Shown here: positions 54,031 through 64,000 of the stretch, in pieces | How the letters are laid out: each line of letters begins with the position of its first letter | How positions within the stretch are numbered: the stretch's first letter is position 1 | NCBI GenBank assembly: GCA_029706075.1 | Contig: JAINUG010000039.1 | Location: forward strand, 5,708,001-5,772,000 | Reading direction: 5' to 3' | Length of the DNA stretch: 64,000 nt | Source: Aldrovandia affinis | Lineage: Eukaryota; Chordata; Actinopteri; Notacanthiformes; Halosauridae | Position numbers and translations under genes: made by a program | The notes under the pieces: generated by a model | Told to the model about the DNA's origin: nothing | The model's input: the letters and a program-made list of their open reading frames with translations, nothing else | Database searches by the model: none

Positions 54031-55220
54031 TGTCAGGAACGGAGTAGGAAAACCAGTTGCGGACCCAAGAATGCAATAACGTTCTTTATTGCAAAGATAG
54101 GCAAAGTTCATATGGGAGCAATCAGGGCAATACAGGAATCCAAAGAGTGGTCGGGGACAGGCAAAGTTCGTTCCAGGCTTCAGGTGTGGTCAATGGGCAG
54201 GCGGAGGTCGATAACAGGGAATCAGTCCAGGGAACACAGACAGGAGCAGGGCAGGAACCATGAGGAGCATGAACAGGTGGATCTGGAACGAGACTGAGAC
54301 AGGAATAAACACGGAAGCACGAACATGAGGAAGCACAAACATGGGTAAATAAAGAAAACGCTGGAAAATTGTGTAGGCCTAAGCAAAGCACAAGACAATC
54401 TGGCAACGAACATGGGAAAACGTATATACAGCATATATACATTTAGACATAACGAGAAACAATCAGGAATTAACACGAATGCAGCTAACTGCAATCAGAC
54501 ACATGAGGAATAAGTGAAAACGATAATACAATGACAAGACAATCTGGTAATGAACATGGGAAAACGCACAGCTTAAATACATCAGACATAACGAGAAACA
54601 ATCAGGAATGAACAGCTGAGCAAGCAATGGTTATTCGTAGCTAGCCACCTAGCTGTAATGTAATGACTTCAATGCATATTATTATGTTCGTAGCTAGCCA
54701 GCTAGCTAGTTTTACAGCTGAGCAAGCAATGGTTATTCGTAGCTAGCCACCTAGCTGTAATGTAATCACTTCCATATATTATATTCATAGCTAGCCAGCT
54801 ACTTAACTGTACAGCTGAACAGACAATGCATATTCTTATCTTCGTACCTAGCTGGCTATATAATTATAATATAATTATATGTTATAATTCATATATTATA
54901 TTCGTAGCAAGGCAGCTAACTTAGCTGTACAGCTTATTTGTAGCTAAATGACATCACCCGGACACATTCTTCTGGGTTTTCTCACTCAGTAATGCGAGCT
55001 CGTCATGTTGGCATAGCAACTACAGTCCAAAATTCCGATGTCATCGGGTGATGTCATCATTTTGGCAAGTGGACACATCCTGAGGAACAGGTGAAAACGA
55101 TAATACAATGACGAGACTGGAAACAGGTAAGCGAAAGTGAAAACATGGACCGGATAACCAGGAATCATGGAATAAACGAAAAACACCTAATTACAGGGAA
55201 CACGAACATGAGACGTGACA
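54031..55220 (-). mobile_element. Solo LTR (1190 bp) with internal duplications
   Basis: TGTCAGGAACGGAGTAGG at the left and GAGACGTGACA at the right give TG…CA ends, flanked by CCTTT (54026-54030, 55221-55225). No internal retroelement coding sequence is present. GACAATCTGG…GAAACAATCAGGAAT occurs twice (about 54390-54480 and 54537-54613). GAGCAAGCAATGGTTATTCG, then TAGCTAGCCACC, occurs twice 102 bp apart (54616, 54718). Confidence 0.7.
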
Positions 55221-55233
55221 CCTTTTCGTTTTC

Positions 55234-55323
55234 GCATAGCGAAAGACACAATGTAGCGAATGACACAAGATTACAATTTGTTGCTACCTTGTGTAATTTG
55301 CTACATTGTGTCAGTCGCTATGC
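55234..55323. repeat. Imperfect inverted repeat, 36-bp arms
   Basis: GCATAGCGAAAGACACAATG continuing TAGCGAATGACACAAG pairs with its complement at 55288-55323 with about four mismatches and an 18-base loop. Confidence 0.85.
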
Positions 55324-55439
55324 CTATACTACGTGAAGTTGGCCGGACCTTTAAAAAAAACAAATCACCAACACATCATGTTTCAGATAAAATCATTTAA
55401 TAATTATTCATTGAACTATTTAGAAACTATAAGCTAGGC

Positions 55440-56250
55440 TACTATGAGCTTATCGATTGAAGTTGAATTCAACATTGCCGTTAATTTTGAAATTTGACAT
55501 TGAAAACGGGAGGGGGGGAATTGCACAGCTGGAGGTGGGATGGGGGTTTTGGATGTTTTGGATATTTTGGATGTTTTGAATCTGCTGGTTGCTGGTCGGC
55601 AATACTTTTGGACTGTGCGCTGCGGATCCCAGAGTCCAGCTCCAGTGTCTCCTCTCCTCAATGGATGGTGCCCAGTAGCTCCTTAAACTACTTTCACATT
55701 GGTGACCGGTCACCGGCATGATCTGTCTTGCCTCTAGGCCGGCATTTGACAGAAGGTGCACTTTTGAGAGGACTATTAAATTCGGCATCAAACCAGATGT
55801 CAAAGTTGACATATTTGCCAAAAAGGTATTTTGCATAAATCAACCATTTTTATCGACCAATGTAGCCTAACGTTAATGTACAATGTTGCCGTTTAACTGC
55901 TTTAGAATGTTGGATCTTGTAGCGCAGGCTTACTCAACAGGTGGCCCGTGGGCCGCATACGGCCCATGAACCTTTATTTTGTGGCCCCCAACATGCCTGG
56001 TTATGAATGTATAATCATTATAATTGTTAATGTACAATGTTGCCGTTTAACCGCTTTAGAATGTTGGATCTTGTAGCACATTGATTTTAGAACTGTTAAA
56101 GGGCCGAGGTGTCCAGTTATTGAAAATTAATGCACACCCTTGGAACGCATATTGACCAATCAGAATTGAGTATTCAACAATGCCGTGGTATAATTCCCAA
56201 TAACGGGACAGCCCGTCATGGTTTATTCCTTACTTGTCTGTCATGCTTTT
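55440..56250 (-). mobile_element. Crypton copy 2: internally deleted, inverted
   Basis: Read on the minus strand it has the Crypton-associated end (56.2 kb), then the 5' part ([29 protein letters not shown]-equivalent). It then jumps at the shared bases CTCAAAAGTGC straight to [20 protein letters not shown] and [10 protein letters not shown], the C-terminal recombinase box with the G-H and Tyr that copy 1 lacks. [10 protein letters not shown] and a short (QNI)n stretch follow. The middle of the gene is deleted. A partial hAT right end lies within it at 55.925-56.02 kb. Confidence 0.7.
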
Positions 56251-56511
56251 TAAAAAAGACACGTGTACGTGGCATTATAGAATTATCGACAGACGATTTA
56301 TGGCTAGGCTTTACAGAGTTTTACATTTGGGAAATAAAGATTAAAATTCAGCCGCTAGCATAATGCTAACCGCTAATGGCTACATTCCATTTACTTATTG
56401 TGTTCATGTTAATACAATTCTAGTTGATTGTAAGTGTTACAGTAAGTTACTGTTGGTGGAAAACGAGTGTCTTCAGTCATTTTGGTGTGATTTAGTGTTA
56501 TGTATAATATA
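56251..56511. other. No gene seen
   Basis: Spacer; nothing recognised. Confidence 0.4.
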
Positions 56512-56662
56512 ATATATGCCATTTAGCAGACGCTTTTATCCAAAGCGACTTACAGTAGTGCATGCATACAATTGTCAGTATATGTGGTCTCAGTGGGAAT
56601 TTAACCCACAACCTAAGCGTTGCCAACGCCATGCTCTACCTACTGAGCCACACAGAACCACG
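56512..56662 (-). mobile_element. tRNA-derived SINE with L2-type tail
   Basis: Same family as 53150-53297 and 15441-15596: head TTCTGTGTGGCTCAGTAGGT and tail GTAAGTCGCTTTGGATAAAA. Confidence 0.85.
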
Positions 56663-56777
56663 TGTGACAGCTATCTGTTCATAAACTTGGATCCTGCCAA
56701 AGATTATACTGAAACAAATTCCACTTATATTAAAACTATTAGCTACTAATAGATTGTGGGATTGTGAACGAGAATAC

Positions 56778-57113
56778 TGTAGCGATCCGCTGTGGTCGCT
56801 ACTGTAGTTATGCGTGTTGTGTGCAGGGCATTGTGGGGGAACGCGTGTGTTTGAATGTTCCCCCAGTGTTGGTTATTGTGTATGCCTGTGGTAATGTTGT
56901 GTGTGTGTTGCCCTAGTTCAGTGTGTGCCTGTCTGGTTGTCGCGGTGGGACCAGGGGGGTCGCCACCGCGACCGACAGCTGTCTGTTGTTTTGTGCGGTT
57001 GTCCTATTCTGCTATGTGGGTGGTGTTCATTTTATTTCCCTGTGTGAAATACAATGAATTCATTGTATTTCTCAGTCGTCTTCTAACTACACCTCACCGC
57101 GCATGCTCGCTAT
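56778..57113 (+). mobile_element. Solo LTR related to the 40-kb element
   Basis: Starts TGTAGCGATCC, contains GGCATTGTGGGGGAACGCGT and CAATGAATTCATTG, and ends CATGCTCGCTAT. It is flanked by AATAC (56773-56777, 57114-57118). It shares its ends and the GTGGGGGAAC block with the LTR at 40122. Confidence 0.75.
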
Positions 57114-57118
57114 AATAC

Positions 57119-57640
57119 TGTACAGACAGTATTGAATGTCTTTTTGATTTTTTTGTTGAAGCACATTGATTATTGGCAATATGAACACTTATATATAAAT
57201 ATTTTAAAAAAGGACAACAACATTCAATTAAGACAAAGCCCAAATCAGTGACTCTTCTTTTTTTCTCCTGTATTTATCAGGTAATATTATCGGTATGTGG
57301 GGTCTCGGCCTGAGACCTGTTAGAAAGGCAGTAAAAAAAATTACCGTTAACCCACCAAATTCAAGCTCGGACTCAGGGATGACAGACACTAGGGTTACCA
57401 GCTGGAGCCTCCGTTTTAATCAAGATGCGCACTGGGAGACTTCTCTGAACCAACCATTCAGTAGACTCCCAGAACAAAGGCAATGCAAACAAATGTATAC
57501 ATACAACCCACTCCAGCCCACTACATTCAAGGAGGGACTTGTCCAACCAATTAGCCTCCCGAGGTCAGAGGGCATCTCAGAATCGTGCCAGGTATTTCCC
57601 TTGCCGATGCTGGACTACCTAGTTAGAAATGAGACTGGTG
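57119..57640. other. No gene recognised
   Basis: A 190-codon frame starting at 57295 runs on into the following SINE. Its first half has no motif, so I do not call it. Confidence 0.35.
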
Positions 57641-58020
57641 GGGCCTCCCGCGTGGTCCAGTGGTTACAACATCCGACGCTGGCCACGGAGACCGGGGTTC
57701 AATTCCCCGTCTCGCCAAGTGTCGGCTTTGGCCGGGAGTGCCACCAGGGGGCGGCGATTGGCTGTCCGCCCCAGGGAGGGGAGGGGGAGGAAGCCGACGT
57801 GGCGTTCGTTGCGTATAAGAGTGGCCCTGTAAGTACCAGGGGGTTCGGTCGACGGCTTGGCGAGTGACGTCTCGGAAAGCGTCACTTCGCCTCGTCACTA
57901 CCGGTCGCAGGACTACGGCAGCGAACTCACATTACTAGGGGATTGACGTAAAAAATAGCGGGTCTAATTGGCTACCAAATTGGGAGAAAATGGGAGAAAA
58001 TCTGAAACAAAATTTTAAAA
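57641..58020 (+). mobile_element. tRNA-derived SINE, full length
   Basis: Head GGGCCTCCCGCGTGGTCCAG, then TGGTTACAACATCC. B box GGTTCAATTCC at 57697. Body with GGCTGTCCGCCCCAGGGAGG and CGTCACTTCGCCTCGTCACT. The tail ATTGGCTACCAAATTGGGAG, then GAAAATGGGAG, is followed by an A-rich run. Confidence 0.85.
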
Positions 58021-58703
58021 AAAAGAAAAAAAGAAATGAGACTGGAAACAGAACTGTATATTGTCCCACATTTCAATTTGGCATACAATTGCATCCTCCC
58101 ACCTGTGGCCAAAAACCAGCTGTGCCTTCCATCCCTTATCTCTTCCGAAACAGCAATTGTTCACACACAGCAGCAATACTGAGGCAACAAAAAGTTGAGA
58201 ACCTAACCATTGGCAATATAATGAATAAAAGGCAATAATAAAAGTAGTATAATGGTTAGTAATCATGATAAGTATAATAAACAATCATAATCAAAATGAG
58301 CAATAACATTGATTAATAAACATAATATTCATTCTGAAGTGCAATAATGATTATCATAAAGACCAGGTAGTCAGAGAGCCAGGTAATCCTATAGTCAATT
58401 CAAGTCCCTTCGGTGGGAAGTCCCTTCCTTTGAAACTTCTGAGGGAGGGCCACGAATAGCAGCTGTTTTCTGAGACATTAAATTCTCCCAACTGCCCTGG
58501 AACTGGTTCCGCCTACTCTGTCTCTGTGCTGTTGTTGAGCCCCTGGTTGAAACCGGGTGTTGGTAAGCCTAATATGCATCCCTGAATGCATAAACAATTA
58601 TAAGCACACATACACTGCAATAAGACATTCTACAGATAGAATGTAAGTTGCATTTGTGATAAATTGCCAAAAATGTCCCTTAGAAAACAGTCTGCTACTG
58701 TAC
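58021..58703. other. Intron-like sequence homologous to the exon C flank
   Basis: 58600-58700 (TACACTGCAATAAGACATTC, TTGCATTTGTGATAAATTG) matches the flank of exon C at 19.0, 23.1 and 27.2 kb. No other feature. Confidence 0.5.
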
Positions 58704-58754
58704 CTGCAGGTGGAGCAACATTCAAAGGCTGACTTTCCTCTGTTTCTGTAGTTA
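58704..58754 (-). CDS. Receptor tail exon C paralogue (second locus)
   Basis: 51 nt, acceptor TACATTACAG, donor GCAG|GTACAG, phase 1 to phase 1, no stop. The peptide TTETEESQPLNVAPPA aligns with TTRSEETHPLTGASPE of exon C copy 1. The flanking intron is also homologous, and so is 59.08-59.19 kb to the intron beside the transmembrane exon. I infer a second, diverged member of the receptor family, whose Ig exons should lie further up the minus strand, probably beyond 64 kb. Confidence 0.45.
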
Positions 58755-61700
58755 CTGTAATGTAAAACTGATTCCACATATAGAAATGAAATACACAGGG
58801 AAACTGGTTAAGGACTGTATTGCCTTCACATATTCACCTCCATCTTGGTGTAACTAAACTGATAAACTGACCATCACACTGAATCTCCACTATCTATATA
58901 AATTACATTTCTGTCCTTTCAGTTCAGATCCCCCTCCCCATTGTCTCAACTTTTCAAGTACTCACTCTTCCTGTGTGTATCATTGAAATACCTTTCTTTA
59001 TGTCTCATTTGAGCTAATTATTTATTATATAGTATCTAAATGTACCTCTTAATAATATATGTGCTATTCGTCACGCTGTTGCTTTATTTATTTTGGCAAA
59101 CAGAAAATTTAAATGAACAGATAACAGTGTTACTGCTTTGCTCTGAATTAAAAGCAGGAAACCTTAATGCTTAAATCCTCCAGCATTATGAACATTAATT
59201 AAAAATTGTATTTAAAAAAATAGTGTCCTGGAAATTCTACTATTCAAAGGAAGCGAGACTGTGTTCTCAATTTACAATCATGTTTTATGAATGTTTCGAA
59301 ACAGGGGAGCAGTCGCCCTTTGGAGTTTCACCCATTGGTCATGGTTGAAACTCCTCCTTTATTGATGGGTCCAAACACATGTTTTACCCTCCCAACATAC
59401 ACATTTCTTGCATACATTAGGATAAGGCAACTCTCACTTATGACCCAGTAAGAACTTTCCATCCGTTTTATTATGATTTATACAGCACAATAACAAACTC
59501 ATTCCCAAGGAAACAACCTTGACGTTTCCTGCTCTCCAACCCAAACATCTTAATGTTTCTCATTCCTTCACACTGAATTGTCTCTCACTCCTAGCAACAC
59601 TCACTTATCTCTTCCTGAATGGTACATCATGTCTGATCTGTTAGTGGAAGCATAAACAACTCATTCAGCAAGCTGGAAACGACCGGTCGAAAGGCCTAAT
59701 TAAATTTTTCCCTCACAATAGAATAACTTGGATTGAAGTCTACACCACGCTTACCATACCAATTAGCTCAGGGGTAACCACTCACCTTTCAGATCAGACA
59801 CCAAGCTAATTGGCCTCCACCTGTGTTCAATTGTAGTGATTATGTAGTGATTCTAATCTGCAATTGACTATTGAACCCTTAAACTATCAAATTAAATAAT
59901 GAGACTAATGGATAACTACTGACATACTACAATAATTTATACTTTACACAAAAGGAGCAGTGACTTCCCGAGCCGCCAACCTCTAGTAAACACGCCACTG
60001 GCCCACCTGATTCTTTGTCAGTACACAGACTAATGCTCATGCCTGATCCCACGTAGTCCTTTAAATATTATTCGGTCAGTATGCAATCCTTATTTTAACA
60101 CTTTTCATTAAATAACTATTTCAAAACTAAAACTTCTGCATAAAATGTCAGTTATATTGTGTTAAACATGTTACCTCATGACATCAACACATATTTTGTG
60201 ATTTTGTACTTTACAAACCTGTTACGGGAGAAAGAAGAGGCAGAAGTCATTCGCTCGGACGTTTGCACTTTGCAGCCTCTGTCAGAGCGAGTGCATTAAC
60301 ACAAACATAATACCTGTAGCTCCCTCTAGTGGTACATACTAATACACATGGATTTCAATGGTAATACCTGAAGGAGTCATAAAAAAACTAAGCTGGCTGG
60401 AAAATGATGTAGCACTGCGTTACTCAAATATGGCCCACGAATCCAAATTCGGTTCTGGTTTTCTTTTCTATCAGGTAGGTAATTGAACAATTAGTGCAAT
60501 TAATTGACCAGAGTGTTTTCACACCTGACTCCCAAGTAAAGGGAGGGTGGAAAAACAGCTGTACTCGGCCCACAAGGACCGTGACTTGAGTAGCCCAACC
60601 ATATGATATAATAATAAAAGGGTATAAAAAATTGTGACCACACATATTTGAGTGCATCACACCTTCAGCACCAATATAACTCTACCAAAACATCACGGGA
60701 AGCCTTCAAAGCCAGAGAAAGATTAATACAGCAGAAACTGTATCAAACACCAGCGCTGTCCGTCCTACTGATCACGCTGGAGACCAGCAGATTACAGAAG
60801 ACCAGGGGAGGAGTGAGAAACCAGGAGATCATCTGGAGAGCAGCAATCAAACACTGAGCAGCACTAAAGAGAAAGTCAGACACAGGGAGAGAGACTGAGA
60901 AAAAGACTGAAAAAGATACTGAGATAGAGGGAGACACTACAGAGAAAAAAGTGAGACTAAAGAGAAGTAGTTTGAGAAACAGAGTCAGGGAAATGTAGAG
61001 TATTCAGAGACAGAGAATATTTACACTTACTGGGCATACAGTATGTACTGTATTTATACAAGCATGACCAAATACCATTGTATATGGTTCGTACTTTATA
61101 TTTATAAATGTATGGATTTTCTTATCTGTCACAACGTACAGTTCCCAAAGTATAAAATGTCATTTGTAAAAACAAAACGTCAATGCATGAATATTCAATT
61201 CTAGATGTTTATTTTATCGGTTTCTATTTTTAAACATGTTCTTGTACTGTTACCACATTTACTACATCAACTGTACTACTGTTTGGAATCTCTTTTTATT
61301 TATAAAGTCCAATAACTTACAATTTCCAATTAAAAACATTTCACAACATTTTATGTTTAAATTGTTTCTTGGTGACAAAATCAACACAAATTGAACACTC
61401 AATAATTTTTTGCCCAGGAGCATTGACATATGAAATAACACAGCAAAGCTGAAGCTGCAGTAATTGCAGTAGTAGCTGCAGTAAAATTATATTGTTAAAA
61501 TTATTCTCAAATTGAAAGCTTGAGAATAATTTATTTATTCATGTTTTATATTGTGTATTTTTAAATGTGACGTCTTTGAATGTGTTTGTATGTGAATATG
61601 TGAGTGACAGTCAATATGTTTATGCAACACAAATTCCTGATAAGGGAGTATAGTTCATTACATTCCACCAGTATAATCACTTTGGGTCCCATTCAGAGTC

Positions 61701-61789
61701 CAAAGTGGGCTTCCCAAACTCAGAGGATTTGCTGTGGGCTTCATAGTGGGTTTACCGTGGGCTCCAGACCGTGGGATTCATCCACACAC
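58755..61789. other. Intron/intergenic sequence; no exon recognised
   Basis: 59.08-59.19 kb is homologous to 33.47-33.56 kb. 60.88-60.96 kb on the plus strand (AGACACAGGGAGAGAGACTG, GAGGGAGACACTACAGAGAA) resembles the 33-bp minisatellite unit at 62 kb in the opposite orientation. No coding was recognised. Confidence 0.4.
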
Positions 61790-62143
61790 TAGAATATTGC
61801 CTTAACAGGATGAGCCACCCAGCAGTCTAAGGCACTGTTCTAGCATGTGGATGGGCCACACGGTCTGGTATCAACTCTGGACCATGCAGCAATGCATAAT
61901 TGGCTGTAGTGTTGTACGGAGGGATTTCAGTTGGCAGGGTGTTAATATCTCATCGCACTAGCAACCCCCTCTGGTCAATCGGCATAAGCCTGCCTGCCTG
62001 CCTGCACAAGCTGCACATGAAGTGTCCTCCAACTCAATCTTTAATACGAGGTCGCTGTCAATAAGAAATTTTTTTGTCTGAATTCACTACTGACAAGAGT
62101 CCAGATTTTCTGGATAAGAGCATCTGCTAAATGCCTAAAATCT
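61790..62143 (+). mobile_element. SINE-like element with L2-type tail
   Basis: GATGAGCCACCCAGCAGTCT, then AAGGCACTGTTCTAG, is tRNA-like. It ends TCTGGATAAGAGCATCTGCT then AAATGCCTAAAATC, directly before the minisatellite. Confidence 0.6.
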
Positions 62144-62695
62144 GTAGTGTTTCCCTGTGTCTCAGACTCTTTCTCTGTAGTGTTTCCCTGTGTCTCAGAC
62201 TCTCTCTCTGTAGTGTCTCCCTGTGTCTCAGACTCTTTCTCTGTAGTGTCTCCCTGTGTCTCAGACTCTTTCTGAAAAAAATAAAAAATAAAAATTCACT
62301 AACCTTTTCCTTCCCGGTGTTACAGGTATGGTATGCAGATGCCTGCAATGATGTCTATTGCTGTATTCCTGCACTGATCTCGTGCGCTAACTATGATTGT
62401 TCCTACCATGTATTGATGCACATCTTGTAAGTCGCTCTGGATAAGAGCATCTGCTAAATGCTTAAAATGTAAAATGTTTCCCTGTGTCTCAGACTCTTTC
62501 TCTGTAGTGTCTCCCTGTGTCTCAGACTCTTTCTCTGTAGTGTCTCCCTGTGTCTCAGACTCTTTCTCTGTAGTGTCTCCCTGTGTCTCAGACTCTTTCT
62601 CTGTAGTATCTCCCTGTGTCTCAGACTCTTTCTCTGTAGTATCTCCCTGTGTCTCAGACTCTTTCTCTGTAGTGCTTCCCTGTGTCTCATCTCCA
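62144..62695 (-). repeat. 33-bp minisatellite, open on the minus strand
   Basis: The unit CTGTGTCTCAGACTCTTTCT, then CTGTAGTGTCTCC, occurs about four times at 62144-62275 and about seven times at 62474-62695. On the minus strand one frame repeats ETQGDTTEKES, an acidic 11-mer similar in composition to the tail exons. A possible phase-1 acceptor GAATGGAG precedes it at about 62690. The array is split by an L2-like 3' end and lies against a SINE, so it may equally be a non-coding expansion. Confidence 0.6.
62276..62473 (+). mobile_element. L2-like LINE 3' end inside the minisatellite
   Basis: Homologous to 30868-31031 (GTGTTACAGGTATGGTATGC, TGATTGTTCCTACCATGTAT), ending in AAGTCGCTCTGGATAAGAGC and CTAAATGC. 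Confidence 0.8.
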
Positions 62696-64000
62696 TTCTT
62701 TCATCAATAAGTCCACTCTGGGGTGATTCTGTAATAAAATAAGATATATGATGTGAATAATAATAATAATGAAATCCCCCAAACTAGTAAGTGAGAGGTT
62801 TTGAGATTCAAATGAGCAAAACACAAACATTCAAATGAGCAGAAAACCTTTAACTTTTAACATATGCACTACCAACGTATTCCCGCACACAACTTTGACA
62901 CCTGCTACAGTACTGTAGCTATGTTGGTCAACTGCACTTTTAACAACATGTAGGCTACTCACTACTGGGCACAGGCAGCTTGCTTAGGATTCAGACCTTC
63001 TCTCAGACAGCCTAATCTGTCTGCTTTAAATCGTAGTCGTAATCACCACTGCACTACCACTGGTTACAACCAGTTCTCTCCAATAGTATAATTCATACTG
63101 TTAAGAGGGGTAATAGTGGACTGCTATGATAAGAATATATTATATTATTTTAAATAATACAATATAATATAGGATTATATTATATATAACCTTTAACTTC
63201 TCACTTAAAACATAGCTTTAGGATTTAATTTCCAGAGTTTTTACACCAGAATGTGACATTATATTAAAGATGCATGATGCAACATTTCCACATACATACA
63301 ATAGCCTGGTAGCCTGGGGCTACTAATCAGTCGCAAATGAACAGTTCGGGCTAGCATCGTCTGCTGACTGGTTGCCCAGTTTGGCTAGCACTTTCCCATA
63401 TTTCGTTTTTTTTTGTATAGTCGTAAATGTCAGAAATATATATAAGAACGGTGTTAAAGTTTCACACCAGGGACGCTATTTCCCCGCATGTCTGTGGTTT
63501 ACAGCCATATACTATGGATAGCTATGCTGCTGCTGTGTTGGCTGTGTCACTCCAGCCCTCCAGGCTGCCATGGAGGAATGGTCGACACGGAATGCTTGAA
63601 CTATCGATAAACTAACTTAAATGTAACGTTAGGCATATTTAATCTAAAACGTAAATAAGTTTACAACTGAAGGTGAGAAAAGCACCACACCACAGTTAAT
63701 TTGTTCAAACTCGAACAACCCGACAAGTTTACCACAAACATGAATAAAAAACGGACATCGGTGCTACGACTGCGTAGAGTTCATCCGTGGATTGTTCTCT
63801 GTCGCATTGTTAACGATTGGGTCCATTTCAATAAAATCTCTGATTGAAAAAGTTTTCTTACAGATTTTTTATAAAAGGTAAGGTTTGATTTCTCGTTCTC
63901 TTGTGGTTCATTCGCTGATGTTTCAACTGTATGACACGTTTGCTGTTCGGCACTCCCCTCGTGGTGATAGGAGCTTCGGGCTAGCAACTTACCAGCTGTA
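62696..64000. other. No gene recognised
   Basis: An acidic minus-strand stretch at about 63.87-63.96 kb (EGSAEQQTCHTVETSANEPQ, then ENEKSNLTFYKK) recalls the receptor tail exons and is followed by no clear donor; a GGTAAGTT donor lies upstream at the window edge. I could not define an exon. AT-rich palindromic text is at 63.13-63.19 kb. Confidence 0.3.

Noticed and set aside
57641-57720. Functional tRNA gene
   Set aside because: The tRNA-like head has no credible full cloverleaf and continues into a SINE body shared with the copy at 4.2-4.7 kb.
57295-57867. 190-codon plus-strand frame
   Set aside because: Its second half is translated SINE sequence and its first half has no recognisable feature.
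60640-61000. Plus-strand acidic/serine-rich frame as a terminal exon
   Set aside because: Three different frames are partly open, with no consistent splice sites and no Ig or membrane exon upstream on the plus strand.

Overview
This looks like nuclear DNA of a ray-finned fish, probably a teleost. The evidence is the repeat content: CR1/Rex1-like, L2-like and Penelope-like retroelements, SINEs ending in the fish L2-type tail, Ty3 elements, Crypton, Harbinger, hAT, pogo and Tc1 elements. There is also a CD2-family immunoglobulin receptor gene. No bacterial-style gene, operon or CRISPR array is present. Almost all sequence is non-coding, and most open frames are chance or transposon frames. The species cannot be named from the sequence.

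The main host gene lies on the minus strand, roughly 35.5 kb down to 11.5 kb. It is a CD2/CD48/CD58/SLAM-like receptor. I can read a candidate signal-peptide exon, a V-type Ig exon without canonical cysteines, a C2-type Ig exon with four cysteines, a transmembrane exon and a series of small acidic cytoplasmic exons. Every exon from the V exon on is bounded by phase-1 introns, so any of them can be duplicated without a frameshift. Duplication has happened repeatedly: the signal+V module (1.33 kb, two near-identical copies at 32.1-33.4 and 34.7-36.0 kb), tail exon C (three copies in a ~4.06-kb tandem array, 19-29.4 kb) and tail exons A and B (three related segments, 10.2-18.8 kb). A related tail exon at 58.7 kb and a homologous intron stretch at 59.1 kb point to a second paralogous gene that extends beyond the right edge.

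Layout: 0-10 kb holds repeat remnants (a decayed cysteine-rich CXC-type ORF, SINEs, nested Tc1-type MITEs, a 5S-derived SINE). 10.2-18.8 kb is the A/B tail array with Harbinger elements carrying nested hAT elements. 19-29.4 kb is the C tail array with nested hAT, pogo and Tc1 elements. 30.5-31 kb is an L2-like 3' end. 32-36 kb holds the Ig exons. 36-47 kb is a transposon graveyard (CR1, Penelope, a TIR element, a Ty3-like 5' half, and an APE-type LINE broken by two DNA elements). 47.4-52.3 kb is a complete-ended Ty3 element inside a hAT element inside Crypton-associated sequence. 52.3-56.3 kb holds two inverted Crypton derivatives around a solo LTR. 56.5-64 kb has SINEs, a solo LTR, the second receptor tail exon and a 33-bp minisatellite.

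Several nested insertions can be dated relative to each other, because target-site duplications are readable and paralogous copies preserve the empty sites. Coordinates of transposons with stated target-site duplications are exact as I read them. Those of SINEs, LINE fragments and duplication borders are approximate.
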